A stretch of 24,033 nt of DNA from JAQGMJ01 sp036271855 (GCA_036271855.1 DATAZV010000131.1:1-24033), one strand, 5' to 3'; positions 1 through 7,268 are shown, numbered from the stretch's first letter. Notes: generated by a model from the letters alone, not told the origin. Program-made: numbers and translations.

Positions 1-225
1 CCATTCACCGGGGTGCCACCAGTAGCGGAAGAGCTGGATCAGCACCACCATTTCCATCGGGCTGGCGTTCATGCGGCCCATGGCGGAGAGCAGGGAGTTG
101 GGCACGGCGGTAAAGCCCATGCTCATGGTTTCCCAGCCCCACTTTTCGGTGAGCACGTTGATGCTTTGCGCATTGGGGTCGTGGGGGTTGGTATTGGGGG
201 TCAATCTATCGGTGAATTGGGTCAT
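1..225 (-). CDS. Partial helix-turn-helix domain protein (N-terminal 75 residues)
   Basis: The frame is open from an ATG at 225-223 leftwards to the window edge, so only the first 75 residues are visible. An AAGGAAA-like ribosome-binding stretch lies just upstream on the minus strand. After a polar N-terminus the protein reads KWGWETMSMGFTAVPNSLL (residues 28-46), then a predicted helix with MEMVVLIQLFRYWWHPGEW (57-75). This pattern of a 'GFTAVPN' segment followed by a helix ending in a double tryptophan and HP resembles the N-terminus of helix-turn-helix proteins often found in phages, plasmids and integrative elements. The DNA-binding helices themselves would lie beyond the edge. The family call rests on recall of that pattern, and the function (replication or regulation) is open. 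Confidence 0.55.
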   Translation of the reverse strand, partial: MTQFTDRLTPNTNPHDPNAQSINVLTEKWGWETMSMGFTAVPNSLLSAMGRMNASPMEMVVLIQLFRYWWHPGEW

Positions 226-685
226 CGCTAGCGCACTTTCCTTTCAATGGGTTTATTGAATATCTCTTCTTCCTATGCGTCTTATTCCAGGGTCGTGCAC
301 GGCCCGCAGTGGGGGCTGCGCATGGCCCTTGGATGAGACGGGCTGGGAACCCACCCCGGACATCCGGGGAGTCCTTGGGGCAATGGGTTTGCTCCCAGCA
401 CTGGTTTTTAAGATACCGAAGTCGATCAACTAAGTGTGGACGATTTTTTCTGGCGAAGATCGGCCTGTTCCAGGGCCCGTTTCTAGAGGAGAAACACTCA
501 AATTCCAGCCGGTCGAATAAATGTTTTCTAATGTTCAAACACGTTTGTTGTAGACGCGTTGGTGTGTGCGATCACCCTCGCCGTAGAGGCAAATACACAC
601 GCTTGTCTCTGACAAATCATCCACACTTAGTTGATCGACTCGCGTATGTTTGTTACCAGTGCCTCATTCCGACTGGAGACCGCCC
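226..685. other. Non-coding stretch of 460 bp between two phage-like genes
   Basis: No convincing gene is seen. The stretch is clearly richer in A+T than the flanking genes between about 500 and 660. It holds a perfect 7-bp-arm hairpin (354-369, CCCCGGA-CA-TCCGGGG) and the long imperfect inverted repeat described separately (398-444 and 616-662). The short open frames crossing it have no recognisable protein character. Confidence 0.6.
398..662. repeat. Imperfect 47-bp inverted repeat bounding a 171-bp interior (MITE-like)
   Basis: The left arm is 398-444 and the right arm 616-662; by hand alignment 38 of 47 bases pair without gaps. The inner 24 bases of the arms (421-444 and 616-639) differ at one position, and the outer 8 bases (GCACTGGT / ACCAGTGC) match perfectly. 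The interior (445-615) is A+T-richer and non-coding. The shape resembles a short non-autonomous transposable element or a recombinase or regulator target. No flanking target-site duplication was recognised and the family is unknown. Confidence 0.6.
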
Positions 686-1834
686 ATGGAAGCCCTTGCT
701 ATCGATTCCCTCACCGACCGCCAGCAGCGGTTCGTCTTTGAATACCTGAAAGACCAGAACGCCAGCGCCGCCGCCGAGCGCGCCGGCTACTCCGCGCGCA
801 GCCGCGCTTCGCAGGCCGGCGAGCTGATGGGCATGCCGGCGGTGCGCGAGTGCATTCGCATCGAGATGGCGAGTCTCATGGCCGAACTGCGCCTCTCCGC
901 GCTGGACCTGATGAAGGAACGCATGCGTGCCGCCTTTTTTCGTGCCGGCAAGCTGTTCGATGCTTCCGGGCGCCTGCTCGGCTTCGAAGAGATGGAGGCC
1001 GAAGTGCGCGACTCGCTCATCATCGGCGGCAAGTGGCGCAAGGGCGAGCCGGAGGTGAGTTTTCGCATCCCCAACCGCGAGCCGGCCTTGCGCGCGTTGG
1101 AGCGGGTGCATGAGCGCCTGGAGAAGCTGAACGAAGCGCATTATGCGGCGCTGGAGAAGCAGCGCTGGCGAGAAGCGCCGCTGCCGGCCGCGCCAAGCGC
1201 GGTGCCGCCCGCGATGTGGGCGCCGTTGAATCTGGAACAGGCGGCGCCGGTGCGGGCGGAGGAGGGTGGGGGGCAGGCTGTGGCCCCAGTCGCGGAGCCG
1301 GTGCAGGTCGAGCCGGCGCGCGATTTTGTCGAAAATTCTCAGGTTTTCTCAGGTTCAGCGACCACAACTGTGGTGCAAACGCCGGCGCATGTGGAGCTTG
1401 GGGGTCAGGTCGATGCCCCTGTCGTGCAGCCGCAGCAGACCGCGCCGTCGCATGACTCCGCTAAATATTCTCAGGTTTTATCAGGTTCGGCGCAGCCGCC
1501 CGCCAAACCCTCGGTGTTCGCCCGCGTCCTGGCCGCACTGACGCCGGATAAAAAGGAAGCGGTCATCCAGCGCCGCGACCCCAACCTGCTGTGGGGCGGC
1601 CCGCCGAAGTCGGTGGTGGTCGAGCCCAGCCCGGTGCTGCTGGCGCATCTGGCGAGCTTGAAGCATGCGGAGCAAAACGAGCAGGTACGGCGCGAGATGC
1701 ATGCACGCGGCGGCAAAATATGCCCCGGTCCGGTGCGTCCGCCCGGCACGGACCCGGGCTACAACCCGCCGTGGCTGCGTGACCAACGCCCGCGTTTTGC
1801 CATCGGCGCGGGGGAGTGTTCCATGAGTGATTGA
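686..1834 (+). CDS. Terminase small subunit-like protein with a duplicated linker and long C-terminal extension
   Basis: The N-terminal ~150 of 382 residues match the phage terminase small subunit layout: LTDRQQRFVFEYL at 9-21, an AAAERAGYSARS helix-turn-helix segment at 28-39, a FDASGRLL turn at 91-98, and a terminal RALERVHERLEKL helix (136-148). In phages such proteins bind packaging-start DNA and load the large terminase. The remaining ~230 residues are unlike that family. They are Pro/Ala/Val-rich and contain a segment of about 44 residues present twice (cores ENSQVFSGSA at 216-225 and KYSQVLSGSA at 260-269), then a basic C-terminus. The ATG at 686 is preferred to the in-frame ATG at 650 because GGAG (675-678) sits 7 bases before it. 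No large terminase, portal or capsid gene is visible, so this may be a remnant or a repurposed DNA-binding protein. Confidence 0.65.
   Translation: MEALAIDSLTDRQQRFVFEYLKDQNASAAAERAGYSARSRASQAGELMGMPAVRECIRIEMASLMAELRLSALDLMKERMRAAFFRAGKLFDASGRLLGFEEMEAEVRDSLIIGGKWRKGEPEVSFRIPNREPALRALERVHERLEKLNEAHYAALEKQRWREAPLPAAPSAVPPAMWAPLNLEQAAPVRAEEGGGQAVAPVAEPVQVEPARDFVENSQVFSGSATTTVVQTPAHVELGGQVDAPVVQPQQTAPSHDSAKYSQVLSGSAQPPAKPSVFARVLAALTPDKKEAVIQRRDPNLLWGGPPKSVVVEPSPVLLAHLASLKHAEQNEQVRREMHARGGKICPGPVRPPGTDPGYNPPWLRDQRPRFAIGAGECSMSD
1332..1492 (+). repeat. Direct repeat of 29 bp inside the terminase-like gene, 132 bp apart
   Basis: Positions 1332-1360 and 1464-1492 match at 26 of 29 bases, in frame and 44 codons apart, and encode SQV(F/L)SGSA. 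Each copy also contains TCAGGTT twice. The blocks are A+T-rich compared with the GC-rich codons around them, so they stand out as a conserved sequence element within a degenerating 44-codon duplication. Confidence 0.7.
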
Positions 1835-2148
1835 CCCGCGATTGCCCGGAGATTGACCCGCGTCAAGACCCCTGCGAAATGCCTTCAGGGTTTTCCCTTA
1901 ATTGAATTGCGGTAAAAGTCGGCTTCGGCTATGGTGCCGCGTCCTTTTCAACCCTCAGCGCGTATGTATTTGTCGCTGCGATGAATTTCCGGCATTTTTA
2001 AGTTTTTTTTATCTTGATCCGCGCGTCTTGAAGTTAGAATACCCGGTTGGTCGTCATGGTTTATTCCAGGCGCATCGAACGGGCAATTCAGGGGACACAA
2101 CCCCGGGGCCTCAAGCATCGGCATTCCTTCATAAGAGGAGACACTTCA
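1835..2148. other. Non-coding leader region upstream of the TRAP permease genes (314 bp)
   Basis: The region holds one palindromic FNR-like box (1853-1866) preceded by a direct repeat of its left half (TTGACCCGCG at 1831-1840 and 1853-1862, 22 bp apart). A weak CCCTG/CAGGG hairpin followed by TTTT lies near 1868-1894. Around 2014-2040 there is a possible TTGATC...TAGAAT promoter, but its spacer is only 15 bp. No gene was recognised. Confidence 0.5.
1853..1866. promoter_or_regulatory. FNR-like palindrome TTGAC-CCGC-GTCAA upstream of dctQM
   Basis: The two five-base arms are perfectly complementary. The box matches those before fds, fhs and oxc. Unlike those, no good -10 hexamer lies at the matching distance (1889-1894 reads GGTTTT); the nearest T/A-rich hexamer is at 1898-1903. 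It lies about 290 bp before the dctQ start, so its target promoter is uncertain. Confidence 0.5.
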
Positions 2149-2772
2149 GTGGGCATCTTGCTCAAGTTTTCCAGGTCGGTCGACTGGTTCAACGAAAGAC
2201 TCGGCTGGCTGGCCAACATCTGCGTGCTGCTCTCCTGCCTGGTGAGCGCGATCAACGCGATGATCCGCTACGCCTTCGACAACAGTTCGAACGCCTGGCT
2301 GGAATTGCAGTGGTACATGTTCGCCATCGTGGTGATGTTCGGCGCTTCCTACACCCTGCAGAAAAACGAGCATGTGCGCGTCGACGTGGTCTACATGGGC
2401 CTGTCGGACCGGAAGAAAATCTGGGTCGATATTCTCGGTACCTTCATTTTCCTGCTGCCCGCCTGCAGCCTGCTGGCGTGGCTGGCGTGGCCGTTTTTCA
2501 TGCAGTCGGTCGCCGGGCTCCCCAGTTTGCATGCCGATCCCGAGGGCTTTGGCCACTGGCTGGTCGCGGTGTTCAAATTCCTCACCGGCCTAAGCGGCGA
2601 CGTTGAAATGTCGAGCAACTCGGGCGGCCTGATCCGCTGGCCGGCCAAGCTGTTGCTGCCCCTGGGCTTCGCCTTGCTGGCGGCGCAGGGGGTGTCGGAA
2701 ATCATCAAACGCTTCGCCATGCTTTCGGGGCGCATCCCGATGGACGCGCACTACGAAAGGCCCGAGCAATGA
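2149..2772 (+). CDS. dctQ: TRAP transporter small permease subunit (DctQ family)
   Basis: This 207-residue protein has four hydrophobic segments typical of the DctQ small membrane subunit of TRAP transporters, which pairs with DctM in the inner membrane and is needed for receptor-dependent, ion-driven uptake of carboxylates. The second and third segments flank the sequence YTLQKNEHVRVDVVY, a hallmark of the family (hydrophobic-Leu-...-HVRVD). The GTG at 2149 is chosen because AGAGGAG (2134-2140) lies 8 bases before it; the in-frame upstream ATGs give a polar extension without family character. The stop overlaps the dctM start (ATGA), so the two genes are translationally coupled. Two receptor genes of the matching type lie just beyond dctM on the other strand. 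Confidence 0.9.
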   Translation: MGILLKFSRSVDWFNERLGWLANICVLLSCLVSAINAMIRYAFDNSSNAWLELQWYMFAIVVMFGASYTLQKNEHVRVDVVYMGLSDRKKIWVDILGTFIFLLPACSLLAWLAWPFFMQSVAGLPSLHADPEGFGHWLVAVFKFLTGLSGDVEMSSNSGGLIRWPAKLLLPLGFALLAAQGVSEIIKRFAMLSGRIPMDAHYERPEQ

Positions 2773-4604
2773 TCCCGTTGGAGTACATGCCGCCGCTGAT
2801 GTTCGGCGGCCTCGTCATCTTCATGCTGTTCGGCTACCCGGTGGCATTTTCACTCGCCGCCGTCGGCCTGTTTTTCAGCTTCTTCGCCATCGAGTGGGGT
2901 TACTTCACCCTCGACTACCTGCAAGCCATTCCGGGCCGGGTGTTCGGCAGCATTCTCGCCAACGATCTGCTATTGGCGATTCCGTTCTTCACCTTCATGG
3001 GCTCCATATTGGAGAAATGCGGGTTGGCGGAGGATATGCTCGACTCCATGGGCCAGTTGTTCGGCCCGGTGCGCGGCGGCCTCGGTTATTCCGTCATCAT
3101 CGTCGGCTTCATCCTCGGGGCGATTACCGGCACGGTGGCGGCGCAGGTGATCGCGATGACGCTGATCTCCCTGCCGGTGATGATGCGCTACAACTACAAC
3201 ATGCGCTATGCCACCGGCGTGCTGGCGGCCTCGGGCACGATTACCCAGCTGGTGCCGCCTTCATTGGTGCTGGTGGTGCTGGCCGACCAGCTGGGCAAGT
3301 CGGTGGGCGACATGTACCTGGGCGCCTGGGGCCCATCGCTGTTGCAGATCGTGCTGTTTGCCCTCTACACCTTCGGTGTGGCCACCTTCAAGCCCAGCCA
3401 TGTGCCGGCGGTGCCGAAGGAAGACCGCACGCTACAGGGCTGGGCGCTGTGGAAGAAATGCCTGTGGGGCATCGTCCCTTCGGCGGTGCTGATTTTCCTG
3501 GTGCTGGGCACCATGATGTTCGGCATTGCCACGCCGACCGAGGCGGGCGCGATGGGCGCCATCGGCGCCATCGTGCTGGCGGTGATCCGCCACCCGGCGC
3601 TGGGCAAGATGGGCAAGATCGCCTTTCTCACCGGCCTGGTGGCCTGCCTGGCGGGGATCGCCTTTTACAACATCGATAACGCGAACCAGGCGCTGTTCGG
3701 CCCCAAGGGGCTGCTGTTCCGCATCTCCTTCGGCATCCTGTATCTTGGCATCGCCTACCTGCTGCTGCGCTCCGCCTTTATCGCCGAGCTGCGCCAGCTG
3801 CTGATCAAGGCCTATCAGGCCACCGCGCGCCTGACCGCCATGGTGGCCTTCATCCTGGTCGGCTCGACCTGCTTCTCGATCGTCTTCCAGGGCGTGGACG
3901 GCGGGCGCTGGATCGAGCACATGCTGACGTCCTTGCCCGGCGGTTCCTGGGGCTTTTTGATCGTCATCAACCTGTTCGTCTTCTTCCTGGCGTTCTTCCT
4001 CGACTTTTTCGAGATCGCCTTCATCATCGTGCCGATGATCGCCCCGACGGCGCAAAAGCTGCTCACGCCGATCGTCGGCGCCGACGCGGCGCTGATCTGG
4101 TTCGGCGTGATGCTCTGCGTCAACATGCAGACGTCGTTCATGCATCCGCCGTTCGGCTTCGCGCTGTTCTATTTGCGCGGGGTGGCGCCGAAGGAAGTGA
4201 AGAGTTCGGACATCTACTGGGGCGCGGTGCCCTGGGTGCTGCTGCAGGTGATCATGGTGGCGATCGTGATCTTCGTGCCGTTCTCGGTGACGGCCTTCCT
4301 CGACAAGGAGCAGAAGATCGACCTGGACAAGGTGAAGATCGAGATTCCCAACGACGACGGCAGTTCCTCCAGCGGCGATACGCAGAAGTCGGCCGACGAT
4401 ACCGCCAACGAGATACAGAAGGAGCTCGGCGGCACCGACAACAGCACGCCGGCGCCGGCGGACGCACCGAAGGACGGCGCCGCGCCGGCCGGCGATGCGC
4501 CCAAGGCCGATGGCGCCAAATCGGACAAGGCCGACAAGGCCGACAAGGCCGACGATAAGGTGACCAACGAAATAGAAAAGGCGATCCGCGAGGGCAACAA
4601 GTAG
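2769..4604 (+). CDS. dctM: TRAP transporter large permease subunit (DctM family) with a charged C-terminal tail
   Basis: This 611-residue multi-span membrane protein is the transport channel of a TRAP system. Seen features are many hydrophobic helices, the segment GAITGTVAAQVIAMTLISLPVMM, the PTEAGAMGA motif in the middle, and FEIAFIIVPMIAP near the end of the membrane part. Classic DctM proteins are about 430 residues. The extra length comes from additional membrane segments after the PTEAGA motif, as in the mannitol/chloroaromatic-type subfamily, and from a hydrophilic tail of about 100 residues (512-611) rich in Asp, Lys, Ala, Pro and Ser. The tail contains a DKA triplet run encoded by a 9-bp tandem repeat. 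It shares ATGA with dctQ and is followed by a GC-rich hairpin. Its substrate is probably a 2-oxo acid or other carboxylate, judged by the TakP-like receptors next door. Confidence 0.9.
   Translation: MIPLEYMPPLMFGGLVIFMLFGYPVAFSLAAVGLFFSFFAIEWGYFTLDYLQAIPGRVFGSILANDLLLAIPFFTFMGSILEKCGLAEDMLDSMGQLFGPVRGGLGYSVIIVGFILGAITGTVAAQVIAMTLISLPVMMRYNYNMRYATGVLAASGTITQLVPPSLVLVVLADQLGKSVGDMYLGAWGPSLLQIVLFALYTFGVATFKPSHVPAVPKEDRTLQGWALWKKCLWGIVPSAVLIFLVLGTMMFGIATPTEAGAMGAIGAIVLAVIRHPALGKMGKIAFLTGLVACLAGIAFYNIDNANQALFGPKGLLFRISFGILYLGIAYLLLRSAFIAELRQLLIKAYQATARLTAMVAFILVGSTCFSIVFQGVDGGRWIEHMLTSLPGGSWGFLIVINLFVFFLAFFLDFFEIAFIIVPMIAPTAQKLLTPIVGADAALIWFGVMLCVNMQTSFMHPPFGFALFYLRGVAPKEVKSSDIYWGAVPWVLLQVIMVAIVIFVPFSVTAFLDKEQKIDLDKVKIEIPNDDGSSSSGDTQKSADDTANEIQKELGGTDNSTPAPADAPKDGAAPAGDAPKADGAKSDKADKADKADDKVTNEIEKAIREGNK
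4524..4550 (+). repeat. Three perfect 9-bp tandem repeats (GACAAGGCC) in the dctM tail
   Basis: Three identical units encode (DKA)3 within the charged C-terminal tail of DctM. Such a repeat can expand or contract in frame by slippage. Confidence 0.8.
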
Positions 4605-4624
4605 CGCCCGCCACGCGCGGGCGC
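4604..4624 (+). terminator. GC-rich hairpin at the end of dctM
   Basis: An 8-bp perfect stem (GCGCCCGC/GCGGGCGC) with a 5-base loop starts on the last base of the dctM stop codon. It has no T-run, so it may protect the 3' end or assist termination rather than be a full intrinsic terminator. Confidence 0.4.
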
Positions 4625-4778
4625 TGTGCGGCAACCAGCGGCATCCGCCATGCGCGGATACCGCCGGGAAGGAAGGCCGCTGCTGCAGGAAGGCCGGTCG
4701 ATCAGGTTTCCTGCATTTGCTCCTCTGGTTCGCCGGTCTTTGCTTCGCCCTTTCTTTTTTGCACAGGCGTTACAGGCG

Positions 4779-4803
4779 AAAAAAAGCCCGCCTCGCGGCG
4801 GGC
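4779..4803 (-). terminator. Intrinsic terminator of the leftward TakP-like gene
   Basis: Read on the minus strand, a 7-bp GCCCGCC/GGCGGGC stem with a 4-base loop is followed by seven T residues. It sits 26 bases past the stop of the 4830-5924 gene. Confidence 0.85.
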
Positions 4804-4829
4804 CTGATGCGATGCTGCGTTGCGGCCTG

Positions 4830-5924
4830 TTACTTGGCGCCGCCGCGCTTCACCCGCGCCATGTAGTCGTCGAAGAAACGGTCGGCGACGGAGAACCACA
4901 GGGTTTCCTCGTCGCGGAACTTGACCATGTCTTCGTACATGCGCTTGAACATCGGGTTCTTCGCGCCGGTTTCCTCGTAGACCTCGAGCGCGGCCTGGTA
5001 GCAGGCGTCGAGCACGGGCTTGGAGAAGGGGCGCAGCTGGGTGCCGGTGGCCACCAGGCGCTTGAGCGCGGTGGGGTTGCGCGCGTCGTACTTGGAGGTC
5101 ATGTCGGTGTGGGCTTCGGCCATCGCCGCTTCGAGGATCGCCTGGTAGCTCTTGGGCAGCGTGGCCCAGGCTTTCTGGCTGACGTAACCCGAGACCTGCG
5201 GGCCGCCTTCCCACCAGCCGGGGTAGTAGTAGTACTTGGCGACCTTGTTGAAGCCGAGCTTTTCGTCGTCATACGGGCCGACCCATTCGGCGGCGTCGAT
5301 GGTGCCTTTTTCCAGCGAGGCGTAGATGTCGCCGCCGGCGATCTGCTGCGGGATCACGCCGAGCTTGGCCATCACCGCGCCGGCGAAGCCGCCGATGCGC
5401 ATCTTCAGGCCCTTGAGGTCGGCGACGGTCTTGATTTCCTTGCGATACCAGCCGCCCATCTGCGCGCCGGTGTTGCCCAGCGGGAAGTTGAGCACGTTGT
5501 ACTTGGCGAAGAATTCGCGGGTCAGCTTGGTGCCGTTGCCTTCGGTCATCCAGGCGTTCATCTGGCGCGGCGACAGGCCGAAGGGCACGGCGGCGTCGAA
5601 AGCGAAGGCCGGGTCTTTGCCGAAGTAGTAGTAGGAGACGGTGTGGCCCATTTCGACGGTGCCGTTTTGCACCGCGTCGAGCACCTGCAGGCCGGGGACG
5701 ATTTCACCGGCGGCGAAGACGTGGATCTGGAATTTGTTGTCGGTGGCGTCGGCCACGCGCTTGGCCATCTGCTCGGCGGCGCCGTAGATGGTGTCCAGGC
5801 TCTTGGGGAAGCTGGAGGTCAGGCGCCACTTGATTTCGGGGGCGCTTTGCGCAAAGGCGGGGGCGGAACTGGCGGCAAGCACGCCGGCAATCCCGCCGTG
5901 CTTGATAAAATCACGGCGTTGCAT
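4830..5924 (-). CDS. dctP: TRAP substrate-binding protein, TakP-like (2-oxo acid type), copy 1
   Basis: This 364-residue periplasmic receptor captures a carboxylate and delivers it to a DctQM permease. The N-terminus has a twin-arginine signal (QRRDFIK at 2-8, then a hydrophobic stretch ending APAFAQ), so export by Tat is likely. The mature protein begins IKWRLTSSFPKSLDTIYG, with FAAGEIVPGLQVLDAVQNGTVE (70-91), KGLKMRIGG (171-179) containing the arginine that clamps the carboxylate in DctP proteins, and GTIDAAEWVGPYDD (207-220). These strings closely resemble the Rhodobacter 2-oxo acid receptor TakP. The start at 5924 follows from the signal peptide and an AGAGGAG ribosome-binding site 10 bases upstream. 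It lies downstream of a close paralogue and faces dctQM, with its own promoter candidate and terminator. The exact ligand is not determined. Confidence 0.88.
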   Translation of the reverse strand: MQRRDFIKHGGIAGVLAASSAPAFAQSAPEIKWRLTSSFPKSLDTIYGAAEQMAKRVADATDNKFQIHVFAAGEIVPGLQVLDAVQNGTVEMGHTVSYYYFGKDPAFAFDAAVPFGLSPRQMNAWMTEGNGTKLTREFFAKYNVLNFPLGNTGAQMGGWYRKEIKTVADLKGLKMRIGGFAGAVMAKLGVIPQQIAGGDIYASLEKGTIDAAEWVGPYDDEKLGFNKVAKYYYYPGWWEGGPQVSGYVSQKAWATLPKSYQAILEAAMAEAHTDMTSKYDARNPTALKRLVATGTQLRPFSKPVLDACYQAALEVYEETGAKNPMFKRMYEDMVKFRDEETLWFSVADRFFDDYMARVKRGGAK

Positions 5925-5949
5925 GAGATCGAATCTCCTCTCGGGTTGA

Positions 5950-6004
5950 GGCAAATATTGCCTTACATTTATTGGCCGCGAGTACGGTTGCCCGGCGGCC
6001 AATA
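5950..6004 (-). promoter_or_regulatory. Dyad elements in the leader of TakP-like copy 1
   Basis: A perfect 10-bp inverted repeat (TATTGGCCGC at 5970-5979, GCGGCCAATA at 5995-6004) and a smaller one (GGCAA-ATA-TTGCC, 5950-5962) lie between the -10-like hexamer at 6015-6020 and the ribosome-binding site. Their position suits an operator or a leader hairpin. The binding factor is unknown. Confidence 0.5.
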
Positions 6005-6014
6005 TAAGCATGTA

Positions 6015-6020
6015 ATTATA
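6015..6020 (-). promoter_or_regulatory. -10 hexamer candidate (TATAAT) for TakP-like copy 1
   Basis: A perfect TATAAT on the minus strand lies about 90 bases before the start codon. No good -35 hexamer is seen at 16-18 bp, so activator dependence is possible. Confidence 0.45.
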
Positions 6021-6068
6021 ACCGAGGGCCGCGCGTTGTTTGCCTGTTGAACGGCGCAAAAAGCTCGG

Positions 6069-6146
6069 ATTTGCGGGTGCCGCAAATGAAACACCCCGCT
6101 TGCGCGGGGCTCCGCAAACGAAACACCCCGCTTGCGCGGGGTGTTT
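6069..6146 (-). terminator. Cluster of three hairpins, including a duplicated terminator, after TakP-like copy 2
   Basis: Downstream of the 6171-7268 gene lie a perfect 11-bp stem (6121-6131/6136-6146), a second copy of nearly the same hairpin (6092-6109 core), and an 8-bp stem (ATTTGCGG/CCGCAAAT, 6069-6087). The two larger hairpins belong to a 32-bp unit repeated in tandem (6080-6111 and 6112-6143, differing at three positions). T-runs are short (TTT), so termination may be partial and allow some read-through into copy 1. Confidence 0.65.
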
Positions 6147-6170
6147 GGCCTGCATGCAGCTTGAAGCCGC

Positions 6171-7268
6171 TTACTTCTTCTTGATCGGCGCCTGCGAGGC
6201 GCGCGCCATGAAGCCGTCGAACGCGGCTTCGTTGATGTTGAACCACTGGTTGAGTTCGGCGCGGTACTTCGCCCAGCCCTCGTAGATCTTCTTGAACTCG
6301 GGGTATTTGGTGCTGAACTCGTCGTACACCACCAGCGAGGCGTTGTAGGCGGCCTGCAGGATTTCCGGCGAGAAGCGGCGTAGCTGCGCGCCCTCGGCCA
6401 CTACCTTGCGCAGGCCGGTGGGGTTCAAGTGGTCGTACTTGGCCACCAGCAGGTCGTCGGACTCGTGGCAGGCGACGTCGAGCGCGTACTGGAACTCCTT
6501 GGGCAGTGCGTCCCACTGCTTCTGGTTGACGATGACGTGGGTCATCGAATTGCCTTCCCACCAGCCCGGGGCGTAGTAGTACTTGGCCACTTTGACGAAA
6601 CCCAATTTTTCGTCGTCATAGGGACCGACCCATTCGGCGGCGTCGATCGTGCCCTTTTCCAGCGCCGGGTAGATGTCGCCGGCGGCCAGTTGTTGCGAGA
6701 TCAGGCCGAGCTTGGCCAGCACCGCGCCGCCGGGGCCGCCGATGCGCATCTTCAGGCCCTTGAGGTCGGCCAGGGTCTTGATCTCCTTGCGATACCAGCC
6801 GCCCATCTGGCCACCGGTATTGCCCGCGGCCATTGCCACCACGTTGTAGGGCTTGAGGAATTCGTTGAAGGCTTCCTTGCCGCCGCCGAAGTGCCACCAC
6901 GCGTTCTGCATGCGGGTGTTCAGGCCGAAGGGCAGGGCGGTGGCGAAGGCGAAGGCCGGGTTCTTCCCGAAGTAGTAGTACATCGAAGTGGAGCCGGCTT
7001 CCACCGTGCCGTTTTGCACCGCGTCGAGCACCTGCAGGCCGGGGACGATTTCACCGGCGGCGAAGCAGCGGATCTCGAATTTGCCGCCCGTCAATTCGCC
7101 GACGCGCTTGGAAATGTTCTCACAGGCGCCATACAGTGTGTCCAGGCTCTTGGCGTAGCTCGAGGTGAGGCGCCATTTCACGCCGGCGCCCTGCGCGAAG
7201 GCGGGGGCGGCGCCCGCGGCCAGCACGCCCGCGATGCCGCCATGTTTGAGGAATGCACGACGTTGCAT
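6171..7268 (-). CDS. dctP: TRAP substrate-binding protein, TakP-like, copy 2
   Basis: This 365-residue protein is a close paralogue of the receptor encoded just downstream. The twin-arginine signal is QRRAFLK (2-8), followed by a hydrophobic stretch ending in APAFAQ. The mature part repeats the same blocks: VKWRLTSSYAKSLDTLYG, FAAGEIVPGLQVLDAVQNGTVE, KGLKMRIGG, GTIDAAEWVGPYDDEKLGF, and YYYAPGWWEGN where copy 1 has YYYYPGWWEGG. The start at 7268 is supported by GGAG 8 bases upstream; a longer frame from 7334 adds only a non-signal extension. Differences near the putative pocket (such as MTHVIVNQKQW against VSGYVSQKAW) suggest that the two receptors bind different or overlapping acids for the same permease. 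The order is copy 2 then copy 1, separated by hairpins. Confidence 0.88.
   Translation of the reverse strand: MQRRAFLKHGGIAGVLAAGAAPAFAQGAGVKWRLTSSYAKSLDTLYGACENISKRVGELTGGKFEIRCFAAGEIVPGLQVLDAVQNGTVEAGSTSMYYYFGKNPAFAFATALPFGLNTRMQNAWWHFGGGKEAFNEFLKPYNVVAMAAGNTGGQMGGWYRKEIKTLADLKGLKMRIGGPGGAVLAKLGLISQQLAAGDIYPALEKGTIDAAEWVGPYDDEKLGFVKVAKYYYAPGWWEGNSMTHVIVNQKQWDALPKEFQYALDVACHESDDLLVAKYDHLNPTGLRKVVAEGAQLRRFSPEILQAAYNASLVVYDEFSTKYPEFKKIYEGWAKYRAELNQWFNINEAAFDGFMARASQAPIKKK

Noticed and set aside
686..1834. Intact prophage
   Set aside because: Only a terminase-small-subunit-like gene and one HTH fragment are seen; the following genes are ordinary transporter and metabolic genes.
6080..6143. The two 32-bp repeats as a possible CRISPR start
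   Set aside because: They are directly adjacent with no spacers, only two copies, and form terminator-type hairpins at a gene end.
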